Counted from the stretch's first letter, positions 16,843-24,435 are shown. The stretch: 40,014 nt of DNA from a virus (IMGVR_UViG_3300042398_000608:1-40014), one strand, 5' to 3'. Notes: generated from the letters alone by a model not told the origin. Made by a program: numbers and translations.

Positions 16843-17064
16843 ATGCCCGATCCGACACCGCACACAGTTGGCCCTGCTCTTAGCTGGCGATTGGTTCACG
16901 ATTCCGTTTGGTGGTACGCATGGTTTCAATCGACCGGGTACACCACCTCGATTCACACGATTGAGGAATTTCAAACTGAACAGGAAGGCAATGATCGGAT
17001 TGCGGAATTGGGGTTGGTTCCATTCAACCCTCCAGCACCACCAGAACCTGAGGAAATTCCGTGA
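16843..17064 (+). CDS. small hypothetical protein, fibre region
   Basis: A 73-residue protein starting at ATG 16843 after AAGGAA. The sequence is Trp-rich (WRLVHDSVWWYAWFQS) and ends in a proline/glutamate tail (NPPAPPEPEEIP). Close to the fibre genes; unknown function, perhaps a fibre accessory. Confidence 0.5.
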   Translation: MPDPTPHTVGPALSWRLVHDSVWWYAWFQSTGYTTSIHTIEEFQTEQEGNDRIAELGLVPFNPPAPPEPEEIP

Positions 17065-17390
17065 ATTGGATTCAGAAATTATTTATTGGGCCTTCTCAAA
17101 TTTGGGGTGGACCGCAGCGTTCAATTGGCTGGAACAAGGTGCGTGACGAGCACATAAAAAAACAGCCGGTTTGTTGCGGTTGTAATGCTTCATCAAGGCT
17201 TGAAGCCCATCACATTATCCCTTTCCATGTTCGCCCTGATCTTGAGCTTGAGCCGGGCAATTTGATAACTTTGTGCAGGGATTGCCACTGGAATATTGGC
17301 CATCTGCGTGATTGGTCGCTTTGCAACCCCTGTGTTGTTGAAGACGCTGAAGACTATTTGCGCAGATTTCTTGAGGCCAGAAGAAAATGA
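17061..17390 (+). CDS. HNH endonuclease
   Basis: A 109-residue protein from GTG 17061, overlapping the previous stop by four bases. It shows the HNH signature: a CCGCN knuckle, then AHHIIPFHVRPDLELEPGN, then LCRDCHWNIGH, so a metal-bound beta-beta-alpha nuclease core with two zinc-binding Cys pairs. It could be a packaging-associated HNH protein or a homing-type enzyme. Many phages carry an HNH protein near terminase; here it lies far from it, between fibre and early genes, so a homing or accessory role cannot be excluded. Confidence 0.75.
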   Translation: MNWIQKLFIGPSQIWGGPQRSIGWNKVRDEHIKKQPVCCGCNASSRLEAHHIIPFHVRPDLELEPGNLITLCRDCHWNIGHLRDWSLCNPCVVEDAEDYLRRFLEARRK

Positions 17391-17480
17391 CCGGGCAAGG
17401 CGGGGATGTTTTTGCTGTTTCCTGTCACGCCTCATGCCCTTCCTGAAGATGAACAGCGACAAGGAAGGGTTGCCCGGTCA
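17388..17480 (+). ncRNA. candidate structured RNA element upstream of the GP88-like gene
   Basis: An 11-base perfect inverted repeat encloses this 93-base segment: TGACCGGGCAA (17388-17398) pairs with TTGCCCGGTCA (17470-17480). Inside are a GGCG/CGCC stem (17399-17402 with 17428-17431) and an 8 bp CCCTTCCT/AGGAAGGG stem (17437-17444 with 17462-17469) that directly abuts the outer stem. The two inner loops carry complementary GCTGTT (17414-17419) and AACAGC (17452-17457), which could kiss. The ribosome site of the next gene lies in the inner stem. Proposed from visual pairing only. Confidence 0.4.
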
Positions 17481-18193
17481 TGAAACGGTTCAGGGCACTA
17501 AGGTTAAAAATGGTCAGCGATTCACCGGGTTTAAAGCCCGGTGAGTGCCCTTTTTCAACAAATCTTGTCACGGGTTACAGCCTTAACTTCCCTATCGCAG
17601 ACACTTGCAGCCCATCAAAGCTTTGTGGTGATACCTGTTATGCCGGGTGCGGTCCAATCACTTGGTCAGCGAGTATTTCCAAACAATACCGAAACATGAT
17701 CAGCTGTAAAAATGACCCGGAAGGCTTTGCCCTGAGGGTGCTTGCCCGCTACAAGAAATTGCGCTTAGATTTCATCACTTGGAACGGTAGTGGCGACCTG
17801 TTTCAGGAATCCGTCGATTGTGTAAACTGGATTGGCAAAAATGCACCCGGTGTGCCTCAGTGGGTAAGAACAAGGAAGCCTTCAATGGCAGGCCAAATCC
17901 TTGAATACCCCAATGTTTTTGTTCATTTCTCTTTGGACAAATACAGTCTTGACCGGAAAGACCAAGTTGCTTGGAAAACCAAGAATCATCACTACAGCTA
18001 CCAGTATTCACCGGGTGAGACGGAAAACTACCCGGAAGGCGTAAAGGTTGTTTTTGGTCACAACTACAAACTTCCTGTGGAAATTTCTGGAACTAAAGGC
18101 GTAATAAAGGAAGAAGTTTGCCCGTTGAACCTTACTGATGACATGTCTGGGACCTGCATTTCTTGTCGTAGGTGCTTCTCCAAAGGGAAATAA
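17480..18193 (+). CDS. GP88-like cysteine-containing protein
   Basis: A 237-residue protein resembling the mycobacteriophage GP88 family: an early FPIADTCSPSKLCGDTCYAGC cluster, then YRNM, and a later WNGSGDLF that matches the SGD-F motif of these proteins. A second Cys group lies at the end (EEVCPLNLTD...CISCRRC). The family function is unsettled. The start is ATG 17480, with AAGGAAGG about 11 bp upstream, partly inside the candidate RNA element; ATG 17510 is possible. The gene is the last before the promoter-like region at 18194-18367. Confidence 0.6.
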   Translation: MKRFRALRLKMVSDSPGLKPGECPFSTNLVTGYSLNFPIADTCSPSKLCGDTCYAGCGPITWSASISKQYRNMISCKNDPEGFALRVLARYKKLRLDFITWNGSGDLFQESVDCVNWIGKNAPGVPQWVRTRKPSMAGQILEYPNVFVHFSLDKYSLDRKDQVAWKTKNHHYSYQYSPGETENYPEGVKVVFGHNYKLPVEISGTKGVIKEEVCPLNLTDDMSGTCISCRRCFSKGK

Positions 18194-18296
18194 TAAGAAA
18201 AAAAGCCTTGTTTTTCCTTGTTTTCCTTCCAGCTTGATGAAGAACAGAAAGCTTTTAACATAAAGCTTGCTATTTACTTTGACATTGGGATAGGTA

Positions 18297-18319
18297 ATGA
18301 TAGTTTTCCCCATCACGGG
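18297..18319 (+). promoter_or_regulatory. promoter-like repeat A (before DUF932 gene)
   Basis: Contains ATGATA, five bases, then CCCC...CGGG, the same order as in copies at 19538 and 21348. A TTGACA occurs at 18279-18284 but the spacing to GATAGT (14 bases) is short. The 18194-18296 stretch is otherwise AT-rich non-coding sequence. Promoter role is inferred from repetition before genes that follow a break in the coding series. Confidence 0.35.
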
Positions 18320-18367
18320 TGTGGTGGGGATTTTGTTGTTTCGGAAGGATTTGAACAGGAGTTGGAA

Positions 18368-19363
18368 ATGTCTCACGAAATTGATCAATCTGCCGGTTAT
18401 GCTGCTGCTGCTTATGCCCGTGTGCCTGCTTGGCACGGTTTGGGTAAGGTTTTGCCAAACCCAATGGATCCTGAGGAGGCCATTGCTGCTGCCGGAATTG
18501 GTTGGGGGGTGTCTTGTCAGCCTGTTTACCGTGCCTATGACGGTGGCAGTTTTGAGGTCATTACAGACAGGCGCATCGTTGTCAGGGATGACACGAACGC
18601 AATTCTTGGCCATGTGGGAACCCAGTTTGTTCCTTTGCAGCAACAAGGCCAAGTGGACTTTTTGCGTGGCGTTGTGGGGGAAGGCTGCAAGATCGATGCT
18701 TGTGGTTCCTTGCGTGACGGCAAACGGGTCTGGTTTTTGTGCGATCTCAAGGCCAGCTACGATGTTGTCAAGCACGACACCGTCAAGCCATATTTGCTGA
18801 CCCTCAACGGTCACGATGGCAACCTTGCTTGGATTTCATTGCTTACTGCCGACCGGGTTGTTTGCGCCAATGTTTTGGCGTTGGCGATGTCCCGTGTTGG
18901 TTTGGATCGTGATGGAAATCCGACCAAGACCGGTGACGGCACGGGTTATGTCAAGCTGCGCCACAACGGGAAGTTGAGTGAGAACATTGAGCAGGCTAAG
19001 CTTGCTCTTGCAATCACCAGAAGTGCATCAGAGAAGCAGGCTATTCAAGCAAAGGCACTCGCTGCCAAGAAAATGCTTACGGCTGATCTGACGGCATTTT
19101 TCGTGGAGCAGGTTGAGTCCCTGAAATTCTCCAAGGAGCGCAGCGAACTGGTGCTGCAGGAGCTGGCCATGGGGCTTGATGCAGAAACCAACAGCTTGCC
19201 CGGAATGCGTGGGACCGCATGGCAAGCTTTTAATGTTTGGGGTGAGTGGCTTGACCACGCCCCAAGGCGTGTCAGCCCGGGTGTCCGCATGGAATCCCTT
19301 TGGGTTGGGGATGGCGCAAGAACCAAGGCCAAGGCTTGGGACAAGCTGCTTGCGACCGTGTAA
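18368..19363 (+). CDS. DUF932 family protein
   Basis: A 331-residue protein starting at ATG 18368 with AGGAG six bases upstream; the earlier frame from 18218 has no signal. It contains the DUF932 hallmarks: PAWHGLGKVLPNP, an EAIAAAGIGWGV segment, VGTQFVPLQQQ, and YLLTLNGHDG...RVVCANVLALAM. The family occurs widely in phages and plasmids; its function is not settled. It is the first gene after the promoter-like region and is closed by an intrinsic terminator, so it is probably a monocistronic early gene. Confidence 0.75.
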   Translation: MSHEIDQSAGYAAAAYARVPAWHGLGKVLPNPMDPEEAIAAAGIGWGVSCQPVYRAYDGGSFEVITDRRIVVRDDTNAILGHVGTQFVPLQQQGQVDFLRGVVGEGCKIDACGSLRDGKRVWFLCDLKASYDVVKHDTVKPYLLTLNGHDGNLAWISLLTADRVVCANVLALAMSRVGLDRDGNPTKTGDGTGYVKLRHNGKLSENIEQAKLALAITRSASEKQAIQAKALAAKKMLTADLTAFFVEQVESLKFSKERSELVLQELAMGLDAETNSLPGMRGTAWQAFNVWGEWLDHAPRRVSPGVRMESLWVGDGARTKAKAWDKLLATV

Positions 19364-19383
19364 CCTACGGGCCTGACCCGTTG

Positions 19384-19417
19384 GCCCCATCCCTGACAGG
19401 CTGGGGCTTTTTTTTTT
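19384..19417 (+). terminator. intrinsic terminator after DUF932 gene
   Basis: A GCCCCA/TGGGGC stem (19384-19389 with 19402-19407) is followed directly by ten T residues. It ends the DUF932 transcript. Confidence 0.8.
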
Positions 19418-19536
19418 GCCCAGCAGGAAATTTTAACAATTACCTAAGTGATGTTCGGTTTGGCATTAAAGAATTCAAGGAACAAATCCTCCAAGGCTTG
19501 TCCAGAATTGGGGTATCTTTTTTTTATTTCTGGGTC

Positions 19537-19571
19537 GATGATAAAAGTCCCGCAAGGGATTGTTTTGATGT
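19537..19571 (+). promoter_or_regulatory. promoter-like repeat B (before zinc-ribbon gene)
   Basis: Reads ATGATA, AAAGT, CCCGCAAGGG, then a T-rich tail. Copy C at 21348 shares the CCCGCAAGGG palindrome-like block and the following TTGTTTT pattern. A GATAAA resembles a -10 box. No convincing -35 box is visible, so an alternative phage-sigma promoter or a processed 5' leader is possible. The 19418-19598 interval is otherwise non-coding. Confidence 0.4.
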
Positions 19572-19598
19572 TTTTAAAGGAAATGAAGGAGTTTCAAG

Positions 19599-20468
19599 AT
19601 GTCTAGCAACAATAGCAGGTTTGGTATCGGTGGCTGCTTTTCATGTGTGGCTTGTGGTAAAAAAACACGCAAGACCGGGAAAAATGACAGCACCGAATTG
19701 TGCAACAAATGTTATGACATGGCTGGCATGGAGAACGAACACAATGACGGTCACCATAATGCCAATTTCAACCCCAAGTGCCCCGATTGTGTAAGGGAAG
19801 GCAAGGATCGATTTGACAAGGTAGGCAAGCAGCTTGGCAAGCCCGATCCAGAGGTCAAGATTCAGGCAATTCTTGAGGACATCAAAGCAACTTTGGAGAG
19901 CAACAGCAAGGCCACCGATTTCACCGAAATTTCCAAGGCCATGTGGCCGAAGAAGGGTGACAAGATTGGGAAGAAAAAGAAAGCAGAGGCCAAGGCTGCT
20001 GCAAAGGAAAAGCCTTGCTCAAATTGCGGTGTAGCACGCAAGGAATGGGACAACGAGAGCAGGCTGGCAAACCCGGATGACGCTGTGCCATTTAGCTCTC
20101 TTTGCCAAGGTTGCTATGAGGCTCAATTTGATGGCGACATCAAGCCTGCCCAGCCTGTTGACCCTGCTGTGTTTGTTGTCGATGTGCTGAAATGCGACGA
20201 CACGCCAATCAAGCCCGTCAAGCCTGCCAAGGTTGCACCAGTCTCCAAGACTACGGCCAAACCGTCCAAGGAATCCAAAAAGGTGCCTCACTGCTGCCAG
20301 TGCAGGAAGTCCGGTCACAAGAATTTGGACAGCGATGTTCTCATGTCTTATGTTCGGGCATCGGACCCCAAGCTCAACAAAATTTTCATGCGGGGCAACC
20401 TTTGCAAATCGCATCGCAACGAAATCGCCAAGGACAGCACCAAGAAGGTAATTCTTGAGGCCAAATAA
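19599..20468 (+). CDS. zinc-ribbon early protein, unknown
   Basis: A 289-residue protein starting at ATG 19599 after AAGGAG. It carries an N-terminal C-x2-C ... C-x2-C domain (CVACGKKTRKTG ... LCNKCYDMAGMENE), the pattern of a small zinc ribbon domain found in many bacterial and phage proteins. There are two more Cys pairs (CSNCG ... LCQGCYE and CCQCRKSGH). A Lys- and Ala-rich linker separates the middle parts. Role unknown; perhaps nucleic-acid binding. It is followed by tandem hairpins and a terminator. Confidence 0.6.
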   Translation: MSSNNSRFGIGGCFSCVACGKKTRKTGKNDSTELCNKCYDMAGMENEHNDGHHNANFNPKCPDCVREGKDRFDKVGKQLGKPDPEVKIQAILEDIKATLESNSKATDFTEISKAMWPKKGDKIGKKKKAEAKAAAKEKPCSNCGVARKEWDNESRLANPDDAVPFSSLCQGCYEAQFDGDIKPAQPVDPAVFVVDVLKCDDTPIKPVKPAKVAPVSKTTAKPSKESKKVPHCCQCRKSGHKNLDSDVLMSYVRASDPKLNKIFMRGNLCKSHRNEIAKDSTKKVILEAK

Positions 20469-20481
20469 ACTTGCCCCTGCC

Positions 20482-20533
20482 CCCCACTCGTGACAGGAGT
20501 GGGGATATGGGGCCAGCTTGCTGGCCTTTTTTT
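20482..20533 (+). terminator. tandem hairpins, intrinsic terminator after zinc-ribbon gene
   Basis: An 8 bp hairpin CCCCACTC/GAGTGGGG (20482-20504) is followed by GGCCAGC-TT-GCTGGCC (20511-20526) and seven T residues. Only 33 bases separate it from the next start, so the downstream gene either uses readthrough or a promoter hidden in this short gap. Confidence 0.75.
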
Positions 20534-20566
20534 GTTTTTAACCAAGGATCAGGAAGGAATTGAGCC

Positions 20567-21253
20567 ATGAGTCAGTTAGCAACGCAATCGCAACAGGAAG
20601 GCATCAAAATCACCAAGCACCACTACGGTGTCACAATGACCCGGGGTGAATTGAGGATGCGACCTAACAACCAAGGAAGCCTCTTTCAGATGGTGTCGTG
20701 CAAGGTAGTGGTCACGGTGGTGACCATTGAGGCTGTGGGCGAATCACCTTTAAAATACGCAACAGCCTACGGATTCTGCCAGACATCCAAGTACATCAAG
20801 GCTGCAAACTACCAAGTCATTCAAGGATTTGCAGAATGCAATGGCTACACCATTGACATCAACGAGCAAAATTCTGTTGCGCCTATTGAAATTTTTAAGT
20901 GGCACCTCACGAATGATTGGGGCATTAACAAGGATGTGCTAAAGAGGAATTTTGAGGACAATGACCGTGGTCCAGAATTTGAATTGGACGGGCAACTTAT
21001 TTTTCAGCGTGGTCAGAATTACACCCTGCCTGAGATTTGCGTTATGCTTGGCTGGCTGACCACCTCTCACGACGATTGCGTGTTGGATTGCCCGGAAGAA
21101 TACTCAGCCTTGGAGGTGTATCAGGTCAAGCAGAAGATCAAGAGGCAGCTTGAAATTACCAACAGGTTTTGCGATATGCTAAAGGAAACAGGGTTGAACA
21201 CCTTGGACCTTGCCGAAATTGCCTACAAAAAACACAACCGCAGTTCTGACTGA
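20567..21253 (+). CDS. conserved phage protein, unknown
   Basis: A 228-residue protein with AGGAAGGA eight bases before its ATG. It begins with Gln-rich residues, has a strand-rich middle with a GQLIFQRGQNYTLPEI region, and an amphipathic helical end (VYQVKQKIKRQLEITNRFC). No catalytic or binding motif is recognised. It is flanked by terminators on both sides, so it may be an early single gene. Confidence 0.5.
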   Translation: MSQLATQSQQEGIKITKHHYGVTMTRGELRMRPNNQGSLFQMVSCKVVVTVVTIEAVGESPLKYATAYGFCQTSKYIKAANYQVIQGFAECNGYTIDINEQNSVAPIEIFKWHLTNDWGINKDVLKRNFEDNDRGPEFELDGQLIFQRGQNYTLPEICVMLGWLTTSHDDCVLDCPEEYSALEVYQVKQKIKRQLEITNRFCDMLKETGLNTLDLAEIAYKKHNRSSD

Positions 21254-21279
21254 TTCCCAAAGAATTTACAGAAAAAGCA

Positions 21280-21312
21280 CCCGGCCATAAAAAGTGGTCG
21301 GGTTGTTTTTTT
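21280..21312 (+). terminator. intrinsic terminator
   Basis: CCCGGCCA pairs with TGGTCGGG (21280-21287 with 21295-21302; one G-T pair), followed by a T-rich tract ending at 21312. Confidence 0.75.
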
Positions 21313-21327
21313 AAAATTGACCTTTAC

Positions 21328-21368
21328 TTGCTTCTGGGCATGGCCCGATGATAATTGACCCGCAAGGG
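21328..21368 (+). promoter_or_regulatory. promoter-like repeat C
   Basis: TTGCTT (21328-21333), 16 bases, then GATAAT (21350-21355) gives a plausible sigma-70 promoter. It is followed by CCCGCAAGGG (21359-21368), identical to copy B. The first gene of the replication operon starts 35 bases later. Confidence 0.5.
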
Positions 21369-21403
21369 TTGTGTTTTCGTTTTTACAGGAAGGATGGAAT
21401 GAA

Positions 21404-21841
21404 ATGATTTGGACATTTCGTATTGGCCCATTTTCTGCTGAATTTGCTTCAGCGGTGATGCTTGATGGTGATGGCTCATACCTCAACGAAAACCTTGCCA
21501 AGCTTGGTTTTCTGAGAATCAGGTACAGTCACTTTTTCTACCAAGATTTTGCGATTAATTGGAAGATTGAGCAGCAAGACCCGGCACCGCACAAATCTTG
21601 CTGGTCTGCCTGTCTAATGAACATCCACAACAAAATTCCCTGCTTTGCTCTTGACTCCATGACGGGTTGGATCAATGCGGGAAATGACAAGGATGCCGTG
21701 GCGGAAATCGTGCCGGACATCCTCAAAATAGTTGCCCAGAATTGGGTATTCAAATCAACTGGATTTATGGAATCCAGTTTGGCCCGAATTGCCCCCGGGA
21801 TGATGGGGCAAATGAAGGATTGGTTGGAGGAATTAGCATGA
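21404..21841 (+). CDS. hypothetical protein, start of replication operon
   Basis: A 145-residue protein; ATG 21404 is chosen because AGGAAGG lies about 10 bases upstream and the GTG at 21371 lies inside the leader. It has an alternation of strands and helices (WTFRIGPFSAEFASAVMLDG; FFYQDFAINWKIEQQ). No family is recognised. It is first in the chain 21404-24435 and overlaps the Gp157-like gene by ATGA, so it may have a recombination or replication-related role. Confidence 0.5.
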   Translation: MIWTFRIGPFSAEFASAVMLDGDGSYLNENLAKLGFLRIRYSHFFYQDFAINWKIEQQDPAPHKSCWSACLMNIHNKIPCFALDSMTGWINAGNDKDAVAEIVPDILKIVAQNWVFKSTGFMESSLARIAPGMMGQMKDWLEELA

Positions 21842-22338
21842 GCACCTTGTTTAATTTGACTGCGGAACTCAAGCACCTTGAGTCCATCGTTGTGGCGATG
21901 GAGGAAGGGACTGACCTGCCCGCCGAAATTGCGGATTGGCTGGATGTGACACAGGCCGATTTCGACAAGAAGGTTGAAGGGTATTGCAGTGTAATCGGTG
22001 AGCTTGATGCTTTGGCCAAGGCACGGGAAGAAGAAGCAGCCCGGATCAAATCCTTGGCAGCAATCACCAACAGCCAAATTGAGCGCATGAAAGTTGCCCT
22101 CAAGGAGGCGATGCAGAAGCTTGAGACCCCCAAGCTGGAGACAACAAGGTACAAGGTTTGGGTCCAAAATGCTGGTGGCAAGCAGCCAATCCAGATTGAG
22201 GAGGAAGATGTGCCACATGATTTGAAAAAGGTCCAATTTGTCACCGACAAGGACAAAATCCGTGAAGCTTTGGAATCTGGCAAAATACTGCCTTTTGCCC
22301 GGTTGTTGCCCCGTGGTCAAGTTTTGAGGATCAAATAA
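21838..22338 (+). CDS. Gp157-like siphovirus protein
   Basis: A 166-residue protein matching the siphovirus Gp157 family in layout: an N-terminal helix (LFNLTAELKHLESIV), then a long helical pair rich in Glu/Lys, then LKEAMQKLETPKLET, a KVWVQNAGGKQPIQIEE strand and the closing end GKILPFARLLPRGQVLRIK. Members are often found beside single-strand annealing proteins and SSB in phages. The ATG overlaps the previous stop. It is likely part of the recombination and replication module. Confidence 0.7.
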   Translation: MSTLFNLTAELKHLESIVVAMEEGTDLPAEIADWLDVTQADFDKKVEGYCSVIGELDALAKAREEEAARIKSLAAITNSQIERMKVALKEAMQKLETPKLETTRYKVWVQNAGGKQPIQIEEEDVPHDLKKVQFVTDKDKIREALESGKILPFARLLPRGQVLRIK

Positions 22339-22577
22339 TGAGCCACCAAAATTTGCCGGAAATGCCGGAAATGGGATATTTGGACCCCTTGTCCAAGGTG
22401 GACAGGGTTCTTGCCTTGAATCAGGCATATTCTTGCATCCGTTCAATGATGAAGAATGACCTGAAGGGTGACCAGCGAGTCTATTTGGACTGCTTAACCA
22501 TTGTCAACGAATTGACCAAGAGAACCTTGTCTGCTGGAAAGGTTTGCGGTCATCAACCAGAAGTGGAGACGGAATGA
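22338..22577 (+). CDS. small hypothetical protein
   Basis: A 79-residue helical protein sharing one base with the Gp157-like stop. It has a moderately hydrophobic core (PLSKVDRVLALNQAYSCIRS) and a Cys-His ending (GKVCGHQPEVETE). Unknown function; it belongs to the recombination and replication chain by position. Confidence 0.5.
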   Translation: MSHQNLPEMPEMGYLDPLSKVDRVLALNQAYSCIRSMMKNDLKGDQRVYLDCLTIVNELTKRTLSAGKVCGHQPEVETE

Positions 22578-22972
22578 AAAGCTTTGGTGGACTTTGCATC
22601 AACAGGAGCCCGGGTGATGGTATATGCCTTGTTTACCCACACGGGGACATCATTGAATTGACGGTTGGGCGGGTGTCCAAACGGGCAACAGCAGTGTTTG
22701 TTGAGACAATGGACGGTGGCAAGCGACCAAGACGGTCATACAAGGATGTCAAGCGAATTGACATTGCCGTTGATGAGTCGATTGAGCTGCCGGGTCATTA
22801 CGATACGGGTGAAACCGTTGTAAACCTCCATCAGGTGGAGGGTGGCAGGGCTGTTTTCAGGGTTCTTGCGCACAATTTGATCAGGGTGTTTCGCTCTGAG
22901 TTGTTGCGCACTGAAGACGGCAAGTTCAATGTTTTTGACAAGAGGAATGAGGGAGTCAGCAACGATGAGTGA
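22574..22972 (+). CDS. small beta protein, CsrA-like N-terminus possible
   Basis: A 132-residue protein; ATG 22574 overlaps the previous stop by ATGA. The N-terminal 50 residues (LCINRSPGDGICL, then HGDIIELTVGRVSKRATAVF) follow the CsrA order: L-x-x-R-x-P-G-(D/E), a hydrophobic strand, a turn and an I-x-L-T-V strand. The C-terminal half is unrelated to CsrA. If it is CsrA-like it would bind mRNA leaders. The similarity is weak and could be chance. Confidence 0.45.
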   Translation: MKSFGGLCINRSPGDGICLVYPHGDIIELTVGRVSKRATAVFVETMDGGKRPRRSYKDVKRIDIAVDESIELPGHYDTGETVVNLHQVEGGRAVFRVLAHNLIRVFRSELLRTEDGKFNVFDKRNEGVSNDE

Positions 22973-23747
22973 CCTTATGCAACAGCCCCAAGATGGCGAT
23001 TCCATGGCGCAAAGGGTCAACCTTGCCTTGATCCAAGGTGACCTGTCCAAGCTGTCTGAGCCGGAACGGTTGAAATATTACCACACCGTCTGTGCCAGCG
23101 TTGGACTTAACCCAAGCACCAAGCCTTTTGGCTACCTGTCTTTTCAGGGAAAGCTTACCCTGTATGCGACAAGGAATTGCACGGATCAGTTGCGTGCGAT
23201 TTATGGTGTTAGCTTGGTTGCCCATGAAATCAAGGAAGTGGGCGGGGTGCTGTACTGCACCGTGTCCATGAGGGACCGGCATGGCCGGACTGACACCGAT
23301 ATGGGGTGCGTGACCGTGAAAGGCCTTTCGGGTGATGCTTTGGCCAATGCGTGGATGAAAGCACTCACTAAGGCAAAAAGACGCTGTACCCTCAGCCTCT
23401 GTGGCTTGTCTAGCCTTGATGAATCTGAGATTGAAACCGTTCAAGGGGCAACCCCGGTTGAACCTGAAACGGTGCGTGTCCTTGAGGAACGCAGCCCCAA
23501 GAAAGAAGACAAGCCTGAAAAGCTTGTTGAGAATGCCAGAAAGCGTGAAAAGCTAATGGCGGAATTTGTTGAAATGTTTAGCAAGGCAAAGGAAATGGGA
23601 ACCTTGCCAAATGATTGGAAGCAGTTCATCAGGAGCCAATACGGGGTGACCGTTCTCAAGGAGGCATCAGCAACCCAGCTTGGCCACCTAATTGATTGGA
23701 TTGCCGTGTACCTCATTCCCAACGAGGAAGAAGGGCAAGAGTCCTGA
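22965..23747 (+). CDS. putative single-strand annealing / recombination protein
   Basis: A 260-residue protein starting at ATG 22965 (8 bp overlap, GGGAG upstream). It has a conserved core: SVGLNPSTKPFGYLSFQGKL, TLYATRNCTDQLR, a VTVKGLSGDALANAWMKALT block and TKAKRRCTLSLCGLSSLDE. This pattern is found in phage proteins beside Gp157 and SSB and is thought to represent RecT/Sak-type annealing proteins. The C-terminal 90 residues form a Lys/Glu-rich helical tail. It would anneal complementary strands in recombination-dependent replication. Confidence 0.55.
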   Translation: MSDLMQQPQDGDSMAQRVNLALIQGDLSKLSEPERLKYYHTVCASVGLNPSTKPFGYLSFQGKLTLYATRNCTDQLRAIYGVSLVAHEIKEVGGVLYCTVSMRDRHGRTDTDMGCVTVKGLSGDALANAWMKALTKAKRRCTLSLCGLSSLDESEIETVQGATPVEPETVRVLEERSPKKEDKPEKLVENARKREKLMAEFVEMFSKAKEMGTLPNDWKQFIRSQYGVTVLKEASATQLGHLIDWIAVYLIPNEEEGQES

Positions 23748-23768
23748 AATTAAAGAAGGATGCGTGTT

Positions 23769-23852
23769 ATGGCCGATGTTTTTGTTGTTGGAATGGCCAT
23801 GCTTGTGACAGCGGTGTCGATTTGGCTGTCCAACGATGAGGATCAAAAATGA
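23769..23852 (+). CDS. 27-residue membrane microprotein
   Basis: A short open frame with AAGGA eight bases upstream of ATG 23769. It encodes a hydrophobic helix (MADVFVVGMAMLVTAVSIWL) with an acidic tail SNDEDQK, consistent with one membrane span. Its stop overlaps the next small gene start by ATGA, which supports reality. Earlier in-frame ATG 23760 lacks a ribosome site. Function unknown. Confidence 0.5.
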   Translation: MADVFVVGMAMLVTAVSIWLSNDEDQK

Positions 23853-23977
23853 CACGCATCTTTTTGTTTATTAGCCTTGTTTGCCTATCCGGTTGCAAGG
23901 CGTGCCAATCCGAGTTTTCCGTTGCCTATACGGCAAAAGACTGCTCAGCAACTTACACAATCAGGAGCGTACCATGA
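23849..23977 (+). CDS. 42-residue lipoprotein-like peptide
   Basis: It overlaps both neighbours by ATGA. The N-terminus MTRIFLFISLVCLSGC is a lipoprotein signal peptide ending in the lipobox LSGC, so Cys16 would be lipidated and the mature peptide would be only 27 residues, with two more Cys. Small phage lipoproteins can act at entry exclusion or in lysis. It lies beside recombination genes, which suggests an early exclusion role rather than lysis. Function inferred. Confidence 0.5.
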   Translation: MTRIFLFISLVCLSGCKACQSEFSVAYTAKDCSATYTIRSVP

Positions 23978-24435
23978 GTGACTTTGACGATTTCTTCCGT
24001 GAAATGGATTCCCACGAGTTTGACCCCAAGTCTGCTGAACCGCCAATCAAGCCGGAAGAATTGGCGGATGGGGAGTATGTGGCCCGTGTTTTGTCCATCA
24101 CACCAAGGCGCATCAAATCCTTGGATTGCTGGTGTCTGGATTGGTCTGTCAAATTGGACATCAAGTTATCATCCGGCAACGCTGACCCAGAATTGCACGG
24201 AAGAATTCTTGGATTTGGCAACCTTTTGTTGACCGTTCAATCCAAGACCCGTCTTGCGATGGACATGAGAAAGTTGGCGATTGAGGGCTCAACTTTTTCT
24301 GAAATCATCAAAGATGCGATGGAGAAGTTGCCCGGGAACAATGCCGTTTTCAAGAAATCAGCCAGCATGTCCAAGGCTGGCAAAACTTACCACAATGTTG
24401 AGATTTTGAACATTTTGGAGGAGGAGCTGTTCTGA
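23974..24435 (+). CDS. SSB-like phage protein
   Basis: A 153-residue protein beginning MSDFDDFFREMDSHEF, from ATG 23974 overlapping the previous stop. It has a DGEYVARVLSITPRR strand, a WCLDWSVKLDIKLSSG strand pair and an acidic tail that ends in LEEELF. The Asp/Glu-rich tail with terminal Phe is the feature by which SSB proteins bind partner proteins. Layout also resembles the DUF669-type phage ssDNA-binding proteins. Its place after the annealing protein fits a replication role. It is followed by a terminator. Confidence 0.6.
   Translation: MSDFDDFFREMDSHEFDPKSAEPPIKPEELADGEYVARVLSITPRRIKSLDCWCLDWSVKLDIKLSSGNADPELHGRILGFGNLLLTVQSKTRLAMDMRKLAIEGSTFSEIIKDAMEKLPGNNAVFKKSASMSKAGKTYHNVEILNILEEELF

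Noticed and set aside
17387-17447. 19-residue peptide starting ATGACCGGG
   Set aside because: No ribosome site of its own, and the segment fits better as a structured RNA leader.
19300-19794. 164-residue open frame across the DUF932 terminator
   Set aside because: It crosses the terminator and overlaps two supported genes, and its sequence has low-complexity, non-protein-like runs.
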